Assembly (NCBI GenBank): GCA_003221825.1
Contig: QHUE01000194.1
Location: 1-7,009, forward strand
Direction: 5' to 3'
Source of the DNA: Gemmatimonadota bacterium
GTDB taxonomy: Bacteria > Gemmatimonadota > Gemmatimonadetes > Gemmatimonadales > GWC2-71-9
DNA length: 7,009 nt
Shown here: piece by piece, positions 1 to 5,860 of the stretch
Layout: each line of letters starts with the position of its first letter
Numbering within the stretch: position 1 is the first letter of the stretch
Made by a program: the position numbers and the translations under genes
The notes under the pieces: generated by a model
Databases searched by the model: none
Seen by the model: the letters and a program-made list of their open reading frames with translations, nothing else
Told to the model about the DNA's origin: nothing

Positions 1-4
1 ACTC

Positions 5-10
5 TAAGGA
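5..10 (+). promoter_or_regulatory. Shine-Dalgarno of metK
   Basis: TAAGGA lies 8 bases before the ATG at 19, a good anti-16S match at normal spacing, and supports that start. Only 18 bases precede the gene, so any promoter or SAM-sensing leader lies outside the window. Confidence 0.7.
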
Positions 11-18
11 CCTAAAAC

Positions 19-1245
19 ATGCCAACTCATCGTCACGTCTTCACTTCCGAGTCGGTCACGGAAGGACATCCCGACAAGATCGCGGATCAGATCTCCGACG
101 CGGTGCTTGACGCGATCCTCCTTGAGGACCCGAACGCCCGGGTCGCCTGCGAAACGCTGGTCACGACCGGAATGGCCGTCGTGGCGGGGGAGATCACCAC
201 CTCCACCTATGTCCACATTCCGGACATCGTGCGCGGGACGATCACCTCGATCGGCTACACCGACGCGAACTTCGGCTTCGACGCGCAGACCTGCGCCGTG
301 CTGACGACGATCGACCGCCAGTCCACCGACATCGCAATGGGAGTGGACAAGGGCGGAGCAGGGGATCAGGGGATGATGTTCGGGTACGCGACGGATGAGA
401 CGCCGTCGCTGATGCCGCTGCCGATCGTGATCGCGCACCGGCTCGCCGAGCGGCTGGCCGCGGTGCGCAAGAGCGGCGAGCTGCCGTGGCTGCGGCCGGA
501 CGGGAAGACCCAGGTCAGCGTCTTGTACGAAGGCTCCAAGCCCGTCGGCATCGATACGGTGGTCGTTTCGGCGCAGCACTCCGACATGATCGACAACGCC
601 CAGCTCCGGGCGGGGATCCTCGCACACGTGATCCGTCCAGTCGTGCGCGAAGCGGGCTTCGAGGTCAGCGACAAGAATGTCCTGGTGAACCCGACCGGTC
701 GGTTCGTCGTCGGCGGGCCGCAGGGCGACGCGGGGCTGACGGGCCGCAAGATCATCGTCGACAGCTACGGGGGCATGGCACGGCACGGCGGCGGTGCGTT
801 CAGCGGCAAGGACCCGTCCAAGGTCGATCGCTCTGCCACCTACGCGATGCGGTGGGTGGCGAAGAACATCGTCGCGGCGGGTTTGGCGAAGCGGTGCGAG
901 GCACAGGTCGCGTACGCAATCGGCGTGGCGGAGCCCGTTTCGGTCATGGTAGACACGTTCGGCACTGGCACCATACCGCAGGACGCGCTCGAAGGGGCCG
1001 TCCGCGAGGTGTTCGATCTCACGCCGGCCGGCATCATCCAGGCGCTCAATCTGCGTAATCCGATTTATCGGCCCACAGCCGCCTACGGCCACTTCGGCCG
1101 CGCGCCCGAGAAGCGCCGCGTCGGGGCGGGCGAAAAAGGCGAGCGTGATGTGGAGCTATTCACCTGGGAGCACGTCGATCGCGCCGAAGAGTTGAAAGTC
1201 GCCGCGGAGCGGGCGTCCCGTACATCCCGGAAGGCCAATGTCTGA
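19..1245 (+). CDS. metK: S-adenosylmethionine synthetase (methionine adenosyltransferase)
   Basis: A cytoplasmic enzyme that makes S-adenosylmethionine from methionine and ATP, releasing phosphate and pyrophosphate. The 408-residue product carries the family hallmarks in order. GHPDKIADQISDA at residues 16-28 includes the catalytic His17 and Asp19 (equivalent to His14 and Asp16 in E. coli). Signature 1, GAGDQG, is at 113-118. NPTGRFVVGGPQGDAGLTGRK spans about 224-244. The P-loop-like signature 2, GGGAFSGKD, is at 257-265. All three domains are present and no key residue is missing. It is about 20 residues longer than E. coli MetK, partly from a basic, low-conservation tail after the usual FTWE...D..E block near residue 381. 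That tail overlaps the start of ahcY by 8 bases (1238-1245), suggesting co-translation. The start at 19 is supported by the SD and by the standard distance to GHPDK. Confidence 0.98.
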   Translation: MPTHRHVFTSESVTEGHPDKIADQISDAVLDAILLEDPNARVACETLVTTGMAVVAGEITTSTYVHIPDIVRGTITSIGYTDANFGFDAQTCAVLTTIDRQSTDIAMGVDKGGAGDQGMMFGYATDETPSLMPLPIVIAHRLAERLAAVRKSGELPWLRPDGKTQVSVLYEGSKPVGIDTVVVSAQHSDMIDNAQLRAGILAHVIRPVVREAGFEVSDKNVLVNPTGRFVVGGPQGDAGLTGRKIIVDSYGGMARHGGGAFSGKDPSKVDRSATYAMRWVAKNIVAAGLAKRCEAQVAYAIGVAEPVSVMVDTFGTGTIPQDALEGAVREVFDLTPAGIIQALNLRNPIYRPTAAYGHFGRAPEKRRVGAGEKGERDVELFTWEHVDRAEELKVAAERASRTSRKANV

Positions 1246-2599
1246 GACGGCGACCAAGGGCGGGGCAGGGGCGAAAGCCACCAACGACATCAAGGACATC
1301 CGGCTGGCCGACGAAGGGCGGCGGCGCACCGAATGGGCCGAACGCTCGATGCCGGTGTTGCGGCAGATCCGCGAGCGCTTTACGCGCGAGCGGCCCCTGA
1401 CCGGCCGGCGCCTCGCGGCGTGTCTGCACGTCACCACCGAGACGGCGAACCTCGCCGTCACGCTCCAGGCCGGGGGCGCCGATGTGGCGCTGTGTGCGTC
1501 GAACCCGCTGTCCACCCAGGACGACGTCGCCGCGCACCTCGTCAAGGACCACGGCATCAAGGTGTTTGCGATCAAAGGCGAAGATCACGCGACGTACTAC
1601 GAGCACATTCGTGCCGCCCTGGCGCATCGCGCCGATATCACGATGGATGACGGCGCCGATCTCGTCGGCGCGCTGCACATGATCGCCCTGAATCGCCTCG
1701 ACGACCTGGCGCCTCCCGTTCGCAAGTGGGTCGAGACGCTCTCCGCGGCCGACCGCAAGGCGCTGGTGGGAGGCGTGATCGGGTCCACCGAAGAGACGAC
1801 GACGGGTGTGATTCGCCTCAAGGCGATGGCGAAAGACGGCGTGCTCCAGTTTCCCGTCATCGCGGTCAACGATTCGCTGACCAAGCATTTATTCGACAAC
1901 CGGTACGGCACCGGCCAGTCCACGCTGGACGGGATCATCCGGGCCACCAACCTCTTGATCGCCGGGAGCACGGTGGTAGTCGCCGGGTATGGATGGTGTG
2001 GTCGCGGCTTCGCGATGCGCGCGCGCGGCGCTGGCGCCAACGTCCTCGTCACCGAGATCGACCCGATGAAGGCGCTCGAGGCACAGATGGACGGCTACCG
2101 GGTCCTGCGGATGGAAGACGCGGCACCGGTGGGCGATTTGTTCGTGACGCTGACCGGCAATGTCGAGGTCATCCGGGTGGAGCACATGCGGGCCATGAAG
2201 GACGGAGCCATTCTGGCGAACTCGGGACACTTCAACGTGGAAATCGATCTCGAGGGCTTGAAGAAAACCGCCGAGGGGCCGAAACGGGTGCGCGAGTTCG
2301 TGGAGGAATGGCGCATCGGCGGGAAGCGGCTCTTCGTGCTCGCGGACGGCCGTTTGATCAACCTGGCCGCCGCTGAAGGCCATCCCGCGAGCGTGATGGA
2401 CATGTCCTTCGCGAATCAAGCGCTCGCGGCCGAGTACGTCGTCGACAAGGCCAAGAAACTGACGAAAGATGTGCACCGCATCCCTGTGGAGCTCGATCAG
2501 GAGATCGCGCGCCTCAAGCTGCAGGCGACGGGCGTGGCGATCGACACTCTCACTCCGGCGCAGCGGAAGTATCTCGCCTCCTGGGATATGGGTACCTGA
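1238..2599 (+). CDS. ahcY: Adenosylhomocysteinase (SAH hydrolase)
   Basis: A cytoplasmic NAD-dependent enzyme that splits S-adenosylhomocysteine, the by-product of SAM methyltransferases, into adenosine and homocysteine. The 453-residue protein has the substrate-domain block STEETTTG (183-190), NDSLTKHLFDN (211-221, with the active-site Lys216 and Asp220), a Rossmann fold with GYGWCG (250-255) followed by an acidic strand end (TEID), NSGHF (328-332, His331) and EGHP (380-383, His382). It ends in YLASW near 445-449 and lacks the Lys-Pro-Asp-His-Tyr-Arg-Tyr tail of the eukaryotic and many bacterial enzymes, so it belongs to the shorter archaeal/Thermotoga-like type. Residues 1-17 look like a non-conserved lead-in. 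The ATG at 1238 sits inside the end of metK, with GGAAGG at 1229-1234 as a closely spaced SD. Pairing with metK fits the methyl cycle. The stop shares one base with the next gene. Confidence 0.97.
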   Translation: MSETATKGGAGAKATNDIKDIRLADEGRRRTEWAERSMPVLRQIRERFTRERPLTGRRLAACLHVTTETANLAVTLQAGGADVALCASNPLSTQDDVAAHLVKDHGIKVFAIKGEDHATYYEHIRAALAHRADITMDDGADLVGALHMIALNRLDDLAPPVRKWVETLSAADRKALVGGVIGSTEETTTGVIRLKAMAKDGVLQFPVIAVNDSLTKHLFDNRYGTGQSTLDGIIRATNLLIAGSTVVVAGYGWCGRGFAMRARGAGANVLVTEIDPMKALEAQMDGYRVLRMEDAAPVGDLFVTLTGNVEVIRVEHMRAMKDGAILANSGHFNVEIDLEGLKKTAEGPKRVREFVEEWRIGGKRLFVLADGRLINLAAAEGHPASVMDMSFANQALAAEYVVDKAKKLTKDVHRIPVELDQEIARLKLQATGVAIDTLTPAQRKYLASWDMGT

Positions 2600-3135
2600 T
2601 GGCGACCCCGGGGGGAGCCATGCTGCAGGTTCGGGTAGCTCACCTCGGGCTGGATCGCACGACGAACACGCCGGTCGTGATTCTGCAGGAAAACGACGGC
2701 CAGCGGGTCTTGCCGATCTGGATCGGACCTGCCGAAGCCAGCGCCATTGCGATGGAGCTGGCGGGCGTGAAGTTCTCGCGCCCGCTGACGCATGACCTTC
2801 TCAAACAGGTGATCGTCGGTTTGGGCGCCGAGCTGCGCAAAGTCATCATCACGCAAGTGAAGGACAACACCTACTTCGCCGAGCTGCACATCTATCGGGG
2901 CGACACGGTCATCCAGATCGACGCGCGGCCGTCCGACTCGATCGCGCTGGCGCTGCGCCTCAAGGCGCCGATCCTGACGAGCGAGACGCTGCTCGAGCTG
3001 ACCTCCGTCGACACGAGCGACGGCACCATCCAACCGGGCGGCACGGGCGCGGGAGGCTCTCCGCTCGATGCCGACACGCTGAAGTCGTACCTCCAAAATC
3101 TCGATCCTGAAGATTTCGGGAAGTTTACGCCGTAG
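2599..3135 (+). CDS. Bifunctional nuclease (BFN/DUF151) family protein
   Basis: A member of the DUF151 domain family, named after a plant protein with DNase and RNase activity. The bacterial members' cellular role is not settled. Family blocks seen in the 178-residue product are LPIWIGPAEASAIAMEL (38-54), the basic-aromatic stretch KFSRPLTHDLLKQVI (58-72), and DARPSDSIALALRLKAPI (108-125). The last 40 residues are a Gly/Ser/Pro-rich linker and an acidic helix (SYLQNLDPEDFGKF), with no UVR motif visible. Two starts are possible. ATG 2599 overlaps the ahcY stop as TGATG. ATG 2620 (residue 8) begins the usual family N-terminus MLQVRV and has GGGGGAG just upstream at 2611-2617, although very close to it. 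The later start fits the domain boundary better; the earlier one fits coupling. Co-transcription with metK-ahcY is likely, but the functional link is unknown. Confidence 0.9.
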   Translation: MATPGGAMLQVRVAHLGLDRTTNTPVVILQENDGQRVLPIWIGPAEASAIAMELAGVKFSRPLTHDLLKQVIVGLGAELRKVIITQVKDNTYFAELHIYRGDTVIQIDARPSDSIALALRLKAPILTSETLLELTSVDTSDGTIQPGGTGAGGSPLDADTLKSYLQNLDPEDFGKFTP

Positions 3136-3199
3136 CGGCCTGATCTGGTCGCTCGGCGCCTGCACGACGCTGGCCGCGCAGCAACCGCACCCGGTCAGC
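3083..3199 (+). other. In-frame signal-peptide-like extension lacking a standard start codon
   Basis: The frame of the following exported protein stays open back to a TGA at 3080-3082. From the CTG at 3107 it reads LKISGSLRRSGLIWSLGAC then TTLAAQQ. That is a charged n-region (Lys, Arg-Arg), a short hydrophobic core and an Ala-X-Ala-like site before Gln-Gln. LGAC could also pass as a weak lipobox. No ATG, GTG or TTG occurs in this frame between 3083 and 3199. Candidates are CTG 3107 and CTG 3140, neither with a good SD. An ATG in the same frame at 3068 is cut off by the TGA. The segment overlaps the 3' end of the DUF151 gene up to 3135. Either initiation is non-canonical or the sequence carries an error here. 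Confidence 0.55.
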
Positions 3200-4102
3200 G
3201 TGAGCGGCCGCGTGCTGCTGGGCCGCGGACGCGACACGGTTCCCCTGGCGAGTGCGACCGTCGTCTTGCACCACGTGACCCGCGAGAATGCGGGGCCGGT
3301 CGATTCGACGCGCAGCGACGCGCGCGGCCGCTATCGCATCGAGCTGCGGAATCCCGACAGCACCGGCGCCTACCTCGTCAGCGTCTGGCACGACAGCCTC
3401 GCGTACGTCTCCTCGCCGATCATCGGGATCGGTGGTCGCCCGCTCGTGCATGTCGATGACATCATCACCTTTGCGACGACGGTCGATGAGCCGCCCATTC
3501 ACCTGGCCCGGCGGCTCGCGACGGTCGCGCGCGCGAGCGACGCGGGGACGCGCGAAGTGCTGGAGATTCTGGAGCTCCAAAACCTTGGGGGCACGACACG
3601 GGTCACCCGGGACACGCTGCGGCCGACGTGGGCCGGGCGCGTCCCCGCCCACACGGGACAGTTCCGCGGCGGGGAGGGCGATATCTCGGCCGAAGCCATG
3701 CGTTTCCGGAATGACAGCGTCGTGGTGTTCGCCCCGATCGGCCCCGGCCAGCCGAAGCAGCTCAGCTACGCCTACTCGGTCGCGGCCGGCACGCGCACCT
3801 TCGTCATTCCGATCGATCAGCCCACCGCCGAGGTCAACCTGCTCGTCGAGGATACCGCGGCAACGGTTCGGGCACCGAAGCTGGAGTCGCGCGGCATCCA
3901 GGCGATCGAGCAGCGACAGTTCGCCGCCTACAGCGCCGGTCCGCTCGCCGTGGGTGATCGGGTGGAGATTCAGTTGCCGGCGGGAAAACTCCACGCGCAG
4001 GCGTTGTTGCCGTATGTCATCGCGCTGCTCGCGGGCGGGATGGTGGTCGCCTTGGTGTGGGCATTGCGTCGCAGACCGCCAGCGCCTAGACTGAGCCAGT
4101 AG
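3200..4102 (+). CDS. Exported single-pass membrane protein of unknown function (carboxypeptidase-regulatory-like domain)
   Basis: I do not recognise a named family for the whole protein. The coordinates begin at the first ordinary start codon (GTG 3200), but the true protein very likely starts upstream, because a signal-peptide-like sequence precedes it in frame (3107-3199). The N-terminal 90 residues resemble a carboxypeptidase-regulatory/CNA-B-type beta-sandwich: SGRVLLGRG, a variable loop, then DARGRYRIEL and a strand ending in VSVWHDSLAYVSSP. The middle is polar, beta-rich and repeat-free. Near the C-terminus a hydrophobic stretch, LLPYVIALLAGGMVVALVWAL, is followed by RRRPP, which predicts one transmembrane helix with a short cytoplasmic tail. 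The bulk would therefore be periplasmic and anchored at its C-terminus. It follows the DUF151 gene without a gap, so it is probably the last gene of the metK transcript. The stop is three bases before the riboswitch leader region. Confidence 0.75.
   Translation: MSGRVLLGRGRDTVPLASATVVLHHVTRENAGPVDSTRSDARGRYRIELRNPDSTGAYLVSVWHDSLAYVSSPIIGIGGRPLVHVDDIITFATTVDEPPIHLARRLATVARASDAGTREVLEILELQNLGGTTRVTRDTLRPTWAGRVPAHTGQFRGGEGDISAEAMRFRNDSVVVFAPIGPGQPKQLSYAYSVAAGTRTFVIPIDQPTAEVNLLVEDTAATVRAPKLESRGIQAIEQRQFAAYSAGPLAVGDRVEIQLPAGKLHAQALLPYVIALLAGGMVVALVWALRRRPPAPRLSQ
4064..4092 (+). promoter_or_regulatory. Candidate sigma70-type promoter for the btu operon
   Basis: TTGCGT (4064-4069) and TAGACT (4087-4092) are separated by 17 bases and match the consensus at 3 of 6 and 4 of 6 positions. 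A start near 4099 would place the transcript's 5' end just before the riboswitch closing helix at 4109, which is why this weak match is listed. It lies inside the 3' end of the preceding gene. In GC-rich DNA such matches occur by chance. Confidence 0.35.
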
Positions 4103-4108
4103 TTTCTT

Positions 4109-4250
4109 CGCGAACGGGGATACGGAAGCCGGTGCGAATCCGGCGCGGCTCCGCCACTGTAACGGGCATGCTGTGATCGGCTCAATGCCACTGGGGTAAC
4201 CCGGGAAGGCGAGCTGGATCGCCCGGAGCCAGGAGACGTCTTCGTTCGCG
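4109..4250 (+). ncRNA. Cobalamin riboswitch aptamer
   Basis: A B12-sensing leader upstream of a B12 transport operon. Visible parts: closing helix P1 by CGCGAACG (4109-4116) with CGTTCGCG (4243-4250), 8 perfect pairs; P4-like CGGA (4123-4126) with TCCG (4150-4153); P5 GCCGG (4128-4132) with CCGGC (4140-4144), closing loop L5 TGCGAAT (4133-4139), the same loop sequence I recall from E. coli btuB; the conserved CCGCCACTGTAA from 4151; a peripheral arm GGCAT (4165-4169) with ATGCC (4185-4189); GGGAAGGCG (4203-4211), whose GGCG pairs with CGCC (4220-4223); and the 3' hallmark GAGCCAGGAGAC (4226-4237). The 5' side between P1 and P4 is short, with no obvious extra P2 hairpin. Helix numbering is approximate. 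The position directly before btuF confirms the assignment. Confidence 0.93.
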
Positions 4251-4261
4251 CCACCAGTCGG

Positions 4262-4283
4262 TTCCCTCGCGGGAGGGATGGTG
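4262..4283 (+). promoter_or_regulatory. Riboswitch expression platform: SD-sequestering hairpin
   Basis: TTCCC (4262-4266) can pair with GGGAG (4271-4275), closing the loop TCGC (4267-4270). The stem hides most of the GGGAGGG Shine-Dalgarno in front of btuF. The loop TCGC is complementary to GCGA in L5 (4134-4137), matching the known L5-L13 kissing architecture of cobalamin riboswitches. An alternative register pairs TCCCTC (4263-4268) with GAGGGA (4273-4278) and also covers the SD. Both predict that B12 binding blocks translation. There is no U-run, so transcription termination is not supported. Confidence 0.7.
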
Positions 4284-5105
4284 CTGCGAAGACTTCTATT
4301 CGTCGTCTTAGTTCTTGCCAGCTGTAGGCCGTCCGGCCGTCCGGCCGTCGGGCCGCCACGACGCATCGTCTCCCTCCTCCCCTCGTTCACCGAGATCCTG
4401 TTCGCCATCGGCGCGGGTGATCGCGTCGTCGGCCGCACGAAATGGTGCGACTATCCCCCCGCCGCGCTCGCGGTGCCGAGTGTGGGAGAGGGACTGCCGC
4501 CGAACGTCGAGGCCGTCGCGGCCCGGCACCCCGACCTGGTCGTGCTGTACAACGCCGGGCCCAACGTCACCGCCGCAGAGCAGCTCGAGCGGATCGGCAT
4601 CCGCACCGTGCTCATCGATCTCAACCGCCTCGAAGATCTGGGCCCGGCGACGCGGACGCTGGGTCGCCTGACTGGGTTCGCAGCGCGTGCGGAGTCACTG
4701 GCTGCTTTCCTCGACAGCCTGTCTCACCAACCTCCACCGTCCTCCACAACCTCCACAACCCTCGCATTTGTCGTCTGGGACAATCCGCCCATCATCATCG
4801 GGCACGGCAGCTATCTGGATGAGCTGGCCACCGCGGCGGGAGCGCGCAATGTCTTCAGCGACATCCCCGCGCCCTCGGCCCAGGTGTCGCTCGAGACGAT
4901 CGCCGCCCGGAATCCGCAATGGATCGCCGTGCTCTCCGACTCCGGGATGCCATCGCTGCCCGGGTTCGCGAAGCGCCGCGAATGGCGCGCGGTGCGCGCG
5001 GTGCGCGACGGCCATTTCCTGATGGTGCCGGGCTCGTTGTTCGGCCGGCCCGGGCCCCGCTCCGGCGAGGCGATCCGGCAGCTCCGGGCGTTACTCGCGC
5101 GATGA
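4278..5105 (+). CDS. btuF: Cobalamin-binding periplasmic lipoprotein of a B12 ABC transporter
   Basis: Captures cobalamin in the periplasm and delivers it to the BtuCD importer. The 275-residue product starts with a lipoprotein signal: Arg4-Arg5, the hydrophobic run LLFVVLVL, and lipobox LASC with Cys16 as the predicted lipidated residue. The mature part opens with the BtuF-type block RRIVSLLPSFTEILFAIG (28-45) and VVGRTKWCDYP (50-60), the Cys-Asp-Tyr-Pro signature of corrinoid-binding helical-backbone proteins. The second lobe includes AFVVWDNPPIIIGHGSYLDEL and ends in an R-rich helix near 270. Length is normal. Start choice is close: ATG 4278 is only one base from GGAGG (4272-4276), while GTG 4281, the second codon, has four bases and may be used instead. 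Translation is probably controlled by the riboswitch. The stop overlaps the btuC start as ATGA. Short DNA repeats mark the linker after the lipobox and a Pro/Ser/Thr loop at 151-162. Confidence 0.92.
   Translation: MVLRRLLFVVLVLASCRPSGRPAVGPPRRIVSLLPSFTEILFAIGAGDRVVGRTKWCDYPPAALAVPSVGEGLPPNVEAVAARHPDLVVLYNAGPNVTAAEQLERIGIRTVLIDLNRLEDLGPATRTLGRLTGFAARAESLAAFLDSLSHQPPPSSTTSTTLAFVVWDNPPIIIGHGSYLDELATAAGARNVFSDIPAPSAQVSLETIAARNPQWIAVLSDSGMPSLPGFAKRREWRAVRAVRDGHFLMVPGSLFGRPGPRSGEAIRQLRALLAR
4327..4350 (+). repeat. Octamer direct repeat in the btuF linker
   Basis: GGCCGTCC occurs at 4327-4334 and 4335-4342, and with one change (GGCCGTCG) at 4343-4350, followed by another GGCC. It encodes part of the Pro/Gly/Arg linker just after the lipobox cysteine. 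The unit is not a multiple of three, so gain or loss of one copy would break the btuF frame. Confidence 0.8.
4731..4758 (+). repeat. CCTCCAC short tandem repeat inside btuF
   Basis: CCTCCAC starts at 4731, 4741 and 4750; the last two copies form a perfect 9-base tandem CCTCCACAA. It encodes a Pro/Ser/Thr-rich loop (residues about 151-161) just before the strand LAFVVWDN of the second lobe. A 9-base unit preserves the frame when copy number changes. Confidence 0.75.
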
Positions 5106-5841
5106 GGTGGACGCTGCTGGTGGTCGTGGCCGTGCTCGCGCTGGTCGCTAGCGTGGTGCTGGGTCCTGCCGCCGTGCCGCTGCCCGAGCTGCTGCACTCC
5201 GACATCGTGTGGGACCTGCGCGCGCCGCGCGCGCTGCTCGCCTTTCTCGTCGGCGGGTCGCTGGGCGTCGCCGGGGCTGGCCTGCAAGCGCTCGTCCGCA
5301 ATCCACTCGCAGACCCATTTCTCCTGGGCCTCTCCGGTGGGGCAGGGTTGGGCGCGGCGCGGCGGAGCTGCGCAACGCGTTCCTGTGGCTGTGGGGCGGG
5401 CTCTCCGGGGCATCATGGGATTCGGTGCTGCTGGTCGTGCTGTACGTGCCGATTCCGCTGGCGGTCCTGCTCGCCGCCTCGCGCCCGCTCGACCTGCTGG
5501 CATTGGGTGAAGAGTCCGCCGGCTACCTCGGCGCCGATGTCGAGGCGGTAAAGCGGCGCGTCTATCTCGCGGCGTCGTTGCTCACGGCCGTGGCCGTGGC
5601 GGTCTCCGGAGTGATCGGGTTCGTCGGTCTCGTCGTTCCGCACCTGGTGCGAATCACGTGGGGCCATCGCCACCGAGCCCTGCTGCCCGCCGCCTTCCTC
5701 GGCGGGGGTGCGCTGCTGGCGTTTGCCGACACGTTGGCGCGGACCGTCGTGGCGCCGCGCGAGCTGCCGGTCGGCGTCGTCACCGCGCTGATCGGCGTCC
5801 CGGTGTTCGCGCTGCTGCTGCGGCGCTGGACGATTGCGTGA
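5102..5841 (+). pseudogene. btuC: Vitamin B12 ABC transporter permease, internally deleted and frameshifted
   Basis: A FecCD/BtuC-type permease whose two ends are clear but do not join in one frame. From ATG 5102, overlapping the btuF stop as ATGA, it encodes TM1 and the block FLVGGSLGVAGAGLQALVRNPLADP (about 48-72), then LLGLSGGAGLGA up to residue 85 (near 5356). Family similarity resumes from about 5365 in the frame one base back: ELRNAFLWLWGGLSGASW, ALGEESAGYLG, GVIGFVGLVVPHLVR and ELPVGVVTALIG, ending at TGA 5839-5841. The pieces sum to about 245 residues against roughly 326 in E. coli BtuC; comparison suggests around 70 central residues, covering one to two transmembrane helices, are gone. 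Read straight from 5102 the frame ends at 5551 with a 149-residue nonsense-tailed product. The junction is a GGCGC-type repeat at 5351-5364. Identity is firm; whether the lesion is biological or an assembly error is open. Confidence 0.88.
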
Positions 5842-5860
5842 AAACCGTGTGTCGTGCCTG

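Noticed and set aside
4..1092. Antisense open frame of 362 codons over metK
   Set aside because: It has Arg/Asp/His-rich composition without motifs and lies fully opposite a highly conserved gene.
4103..4260. Terminator for the metK transcript between the two operons
   Set aside because: The region is fully used by the riboswitch and shows no separate GC hairpin with a T-run, so read-through from the left operon cannot be excluded.
4262..4278. Intrinsic transcription terminator at the CCCTC/GAGGG hairpin
   Set aside because: No run of T follows, and the hairpin overlaps the SD and start of btuF, so it fits a translational control element.
3125..4438. Long antisense open frame of 437 codons spanning the exported-protein gene and riboswitch
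   Set aside because: It is rich in Arg, Ala, Gly and Pro with no recognisable domain, runs through the riboswitch and into btuF, and is what GC-rich DNA gives opposite real genes.
4919..5101. Upstream extension of the btuC frame into btuF
   Set aside because: The extension is an Arg/Ala-rich shadow of btuF. ATG 5102 with its ATGA overlap gives a normal BtuC N-terminus.
5340..5370. Programmed ribosomal frameshifting to join the two btuC halves
   Set aside because: A frameshift would not restore the roughly 70 missing residues, and no slippery heptamer of the usual kind is seen.
5209..5841. A separate gene starting at 5209 covering the C-terminal half of btuC
   Set aside because: Its first 50 or so residues are the out-of-frame shadow of the btuC N-terminal half. 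Only the part after about 5365 resembles a permease, so it is the second fragment of one broken gene.
5834..5860. TTG 5834 as the btuD start
   Set aside because: It adds nine residues not typical of the family before MLRLAGVSYRYPG and has no SD. ATG 5861 is preferred, though overlap with the btuC stop keeps it possible.
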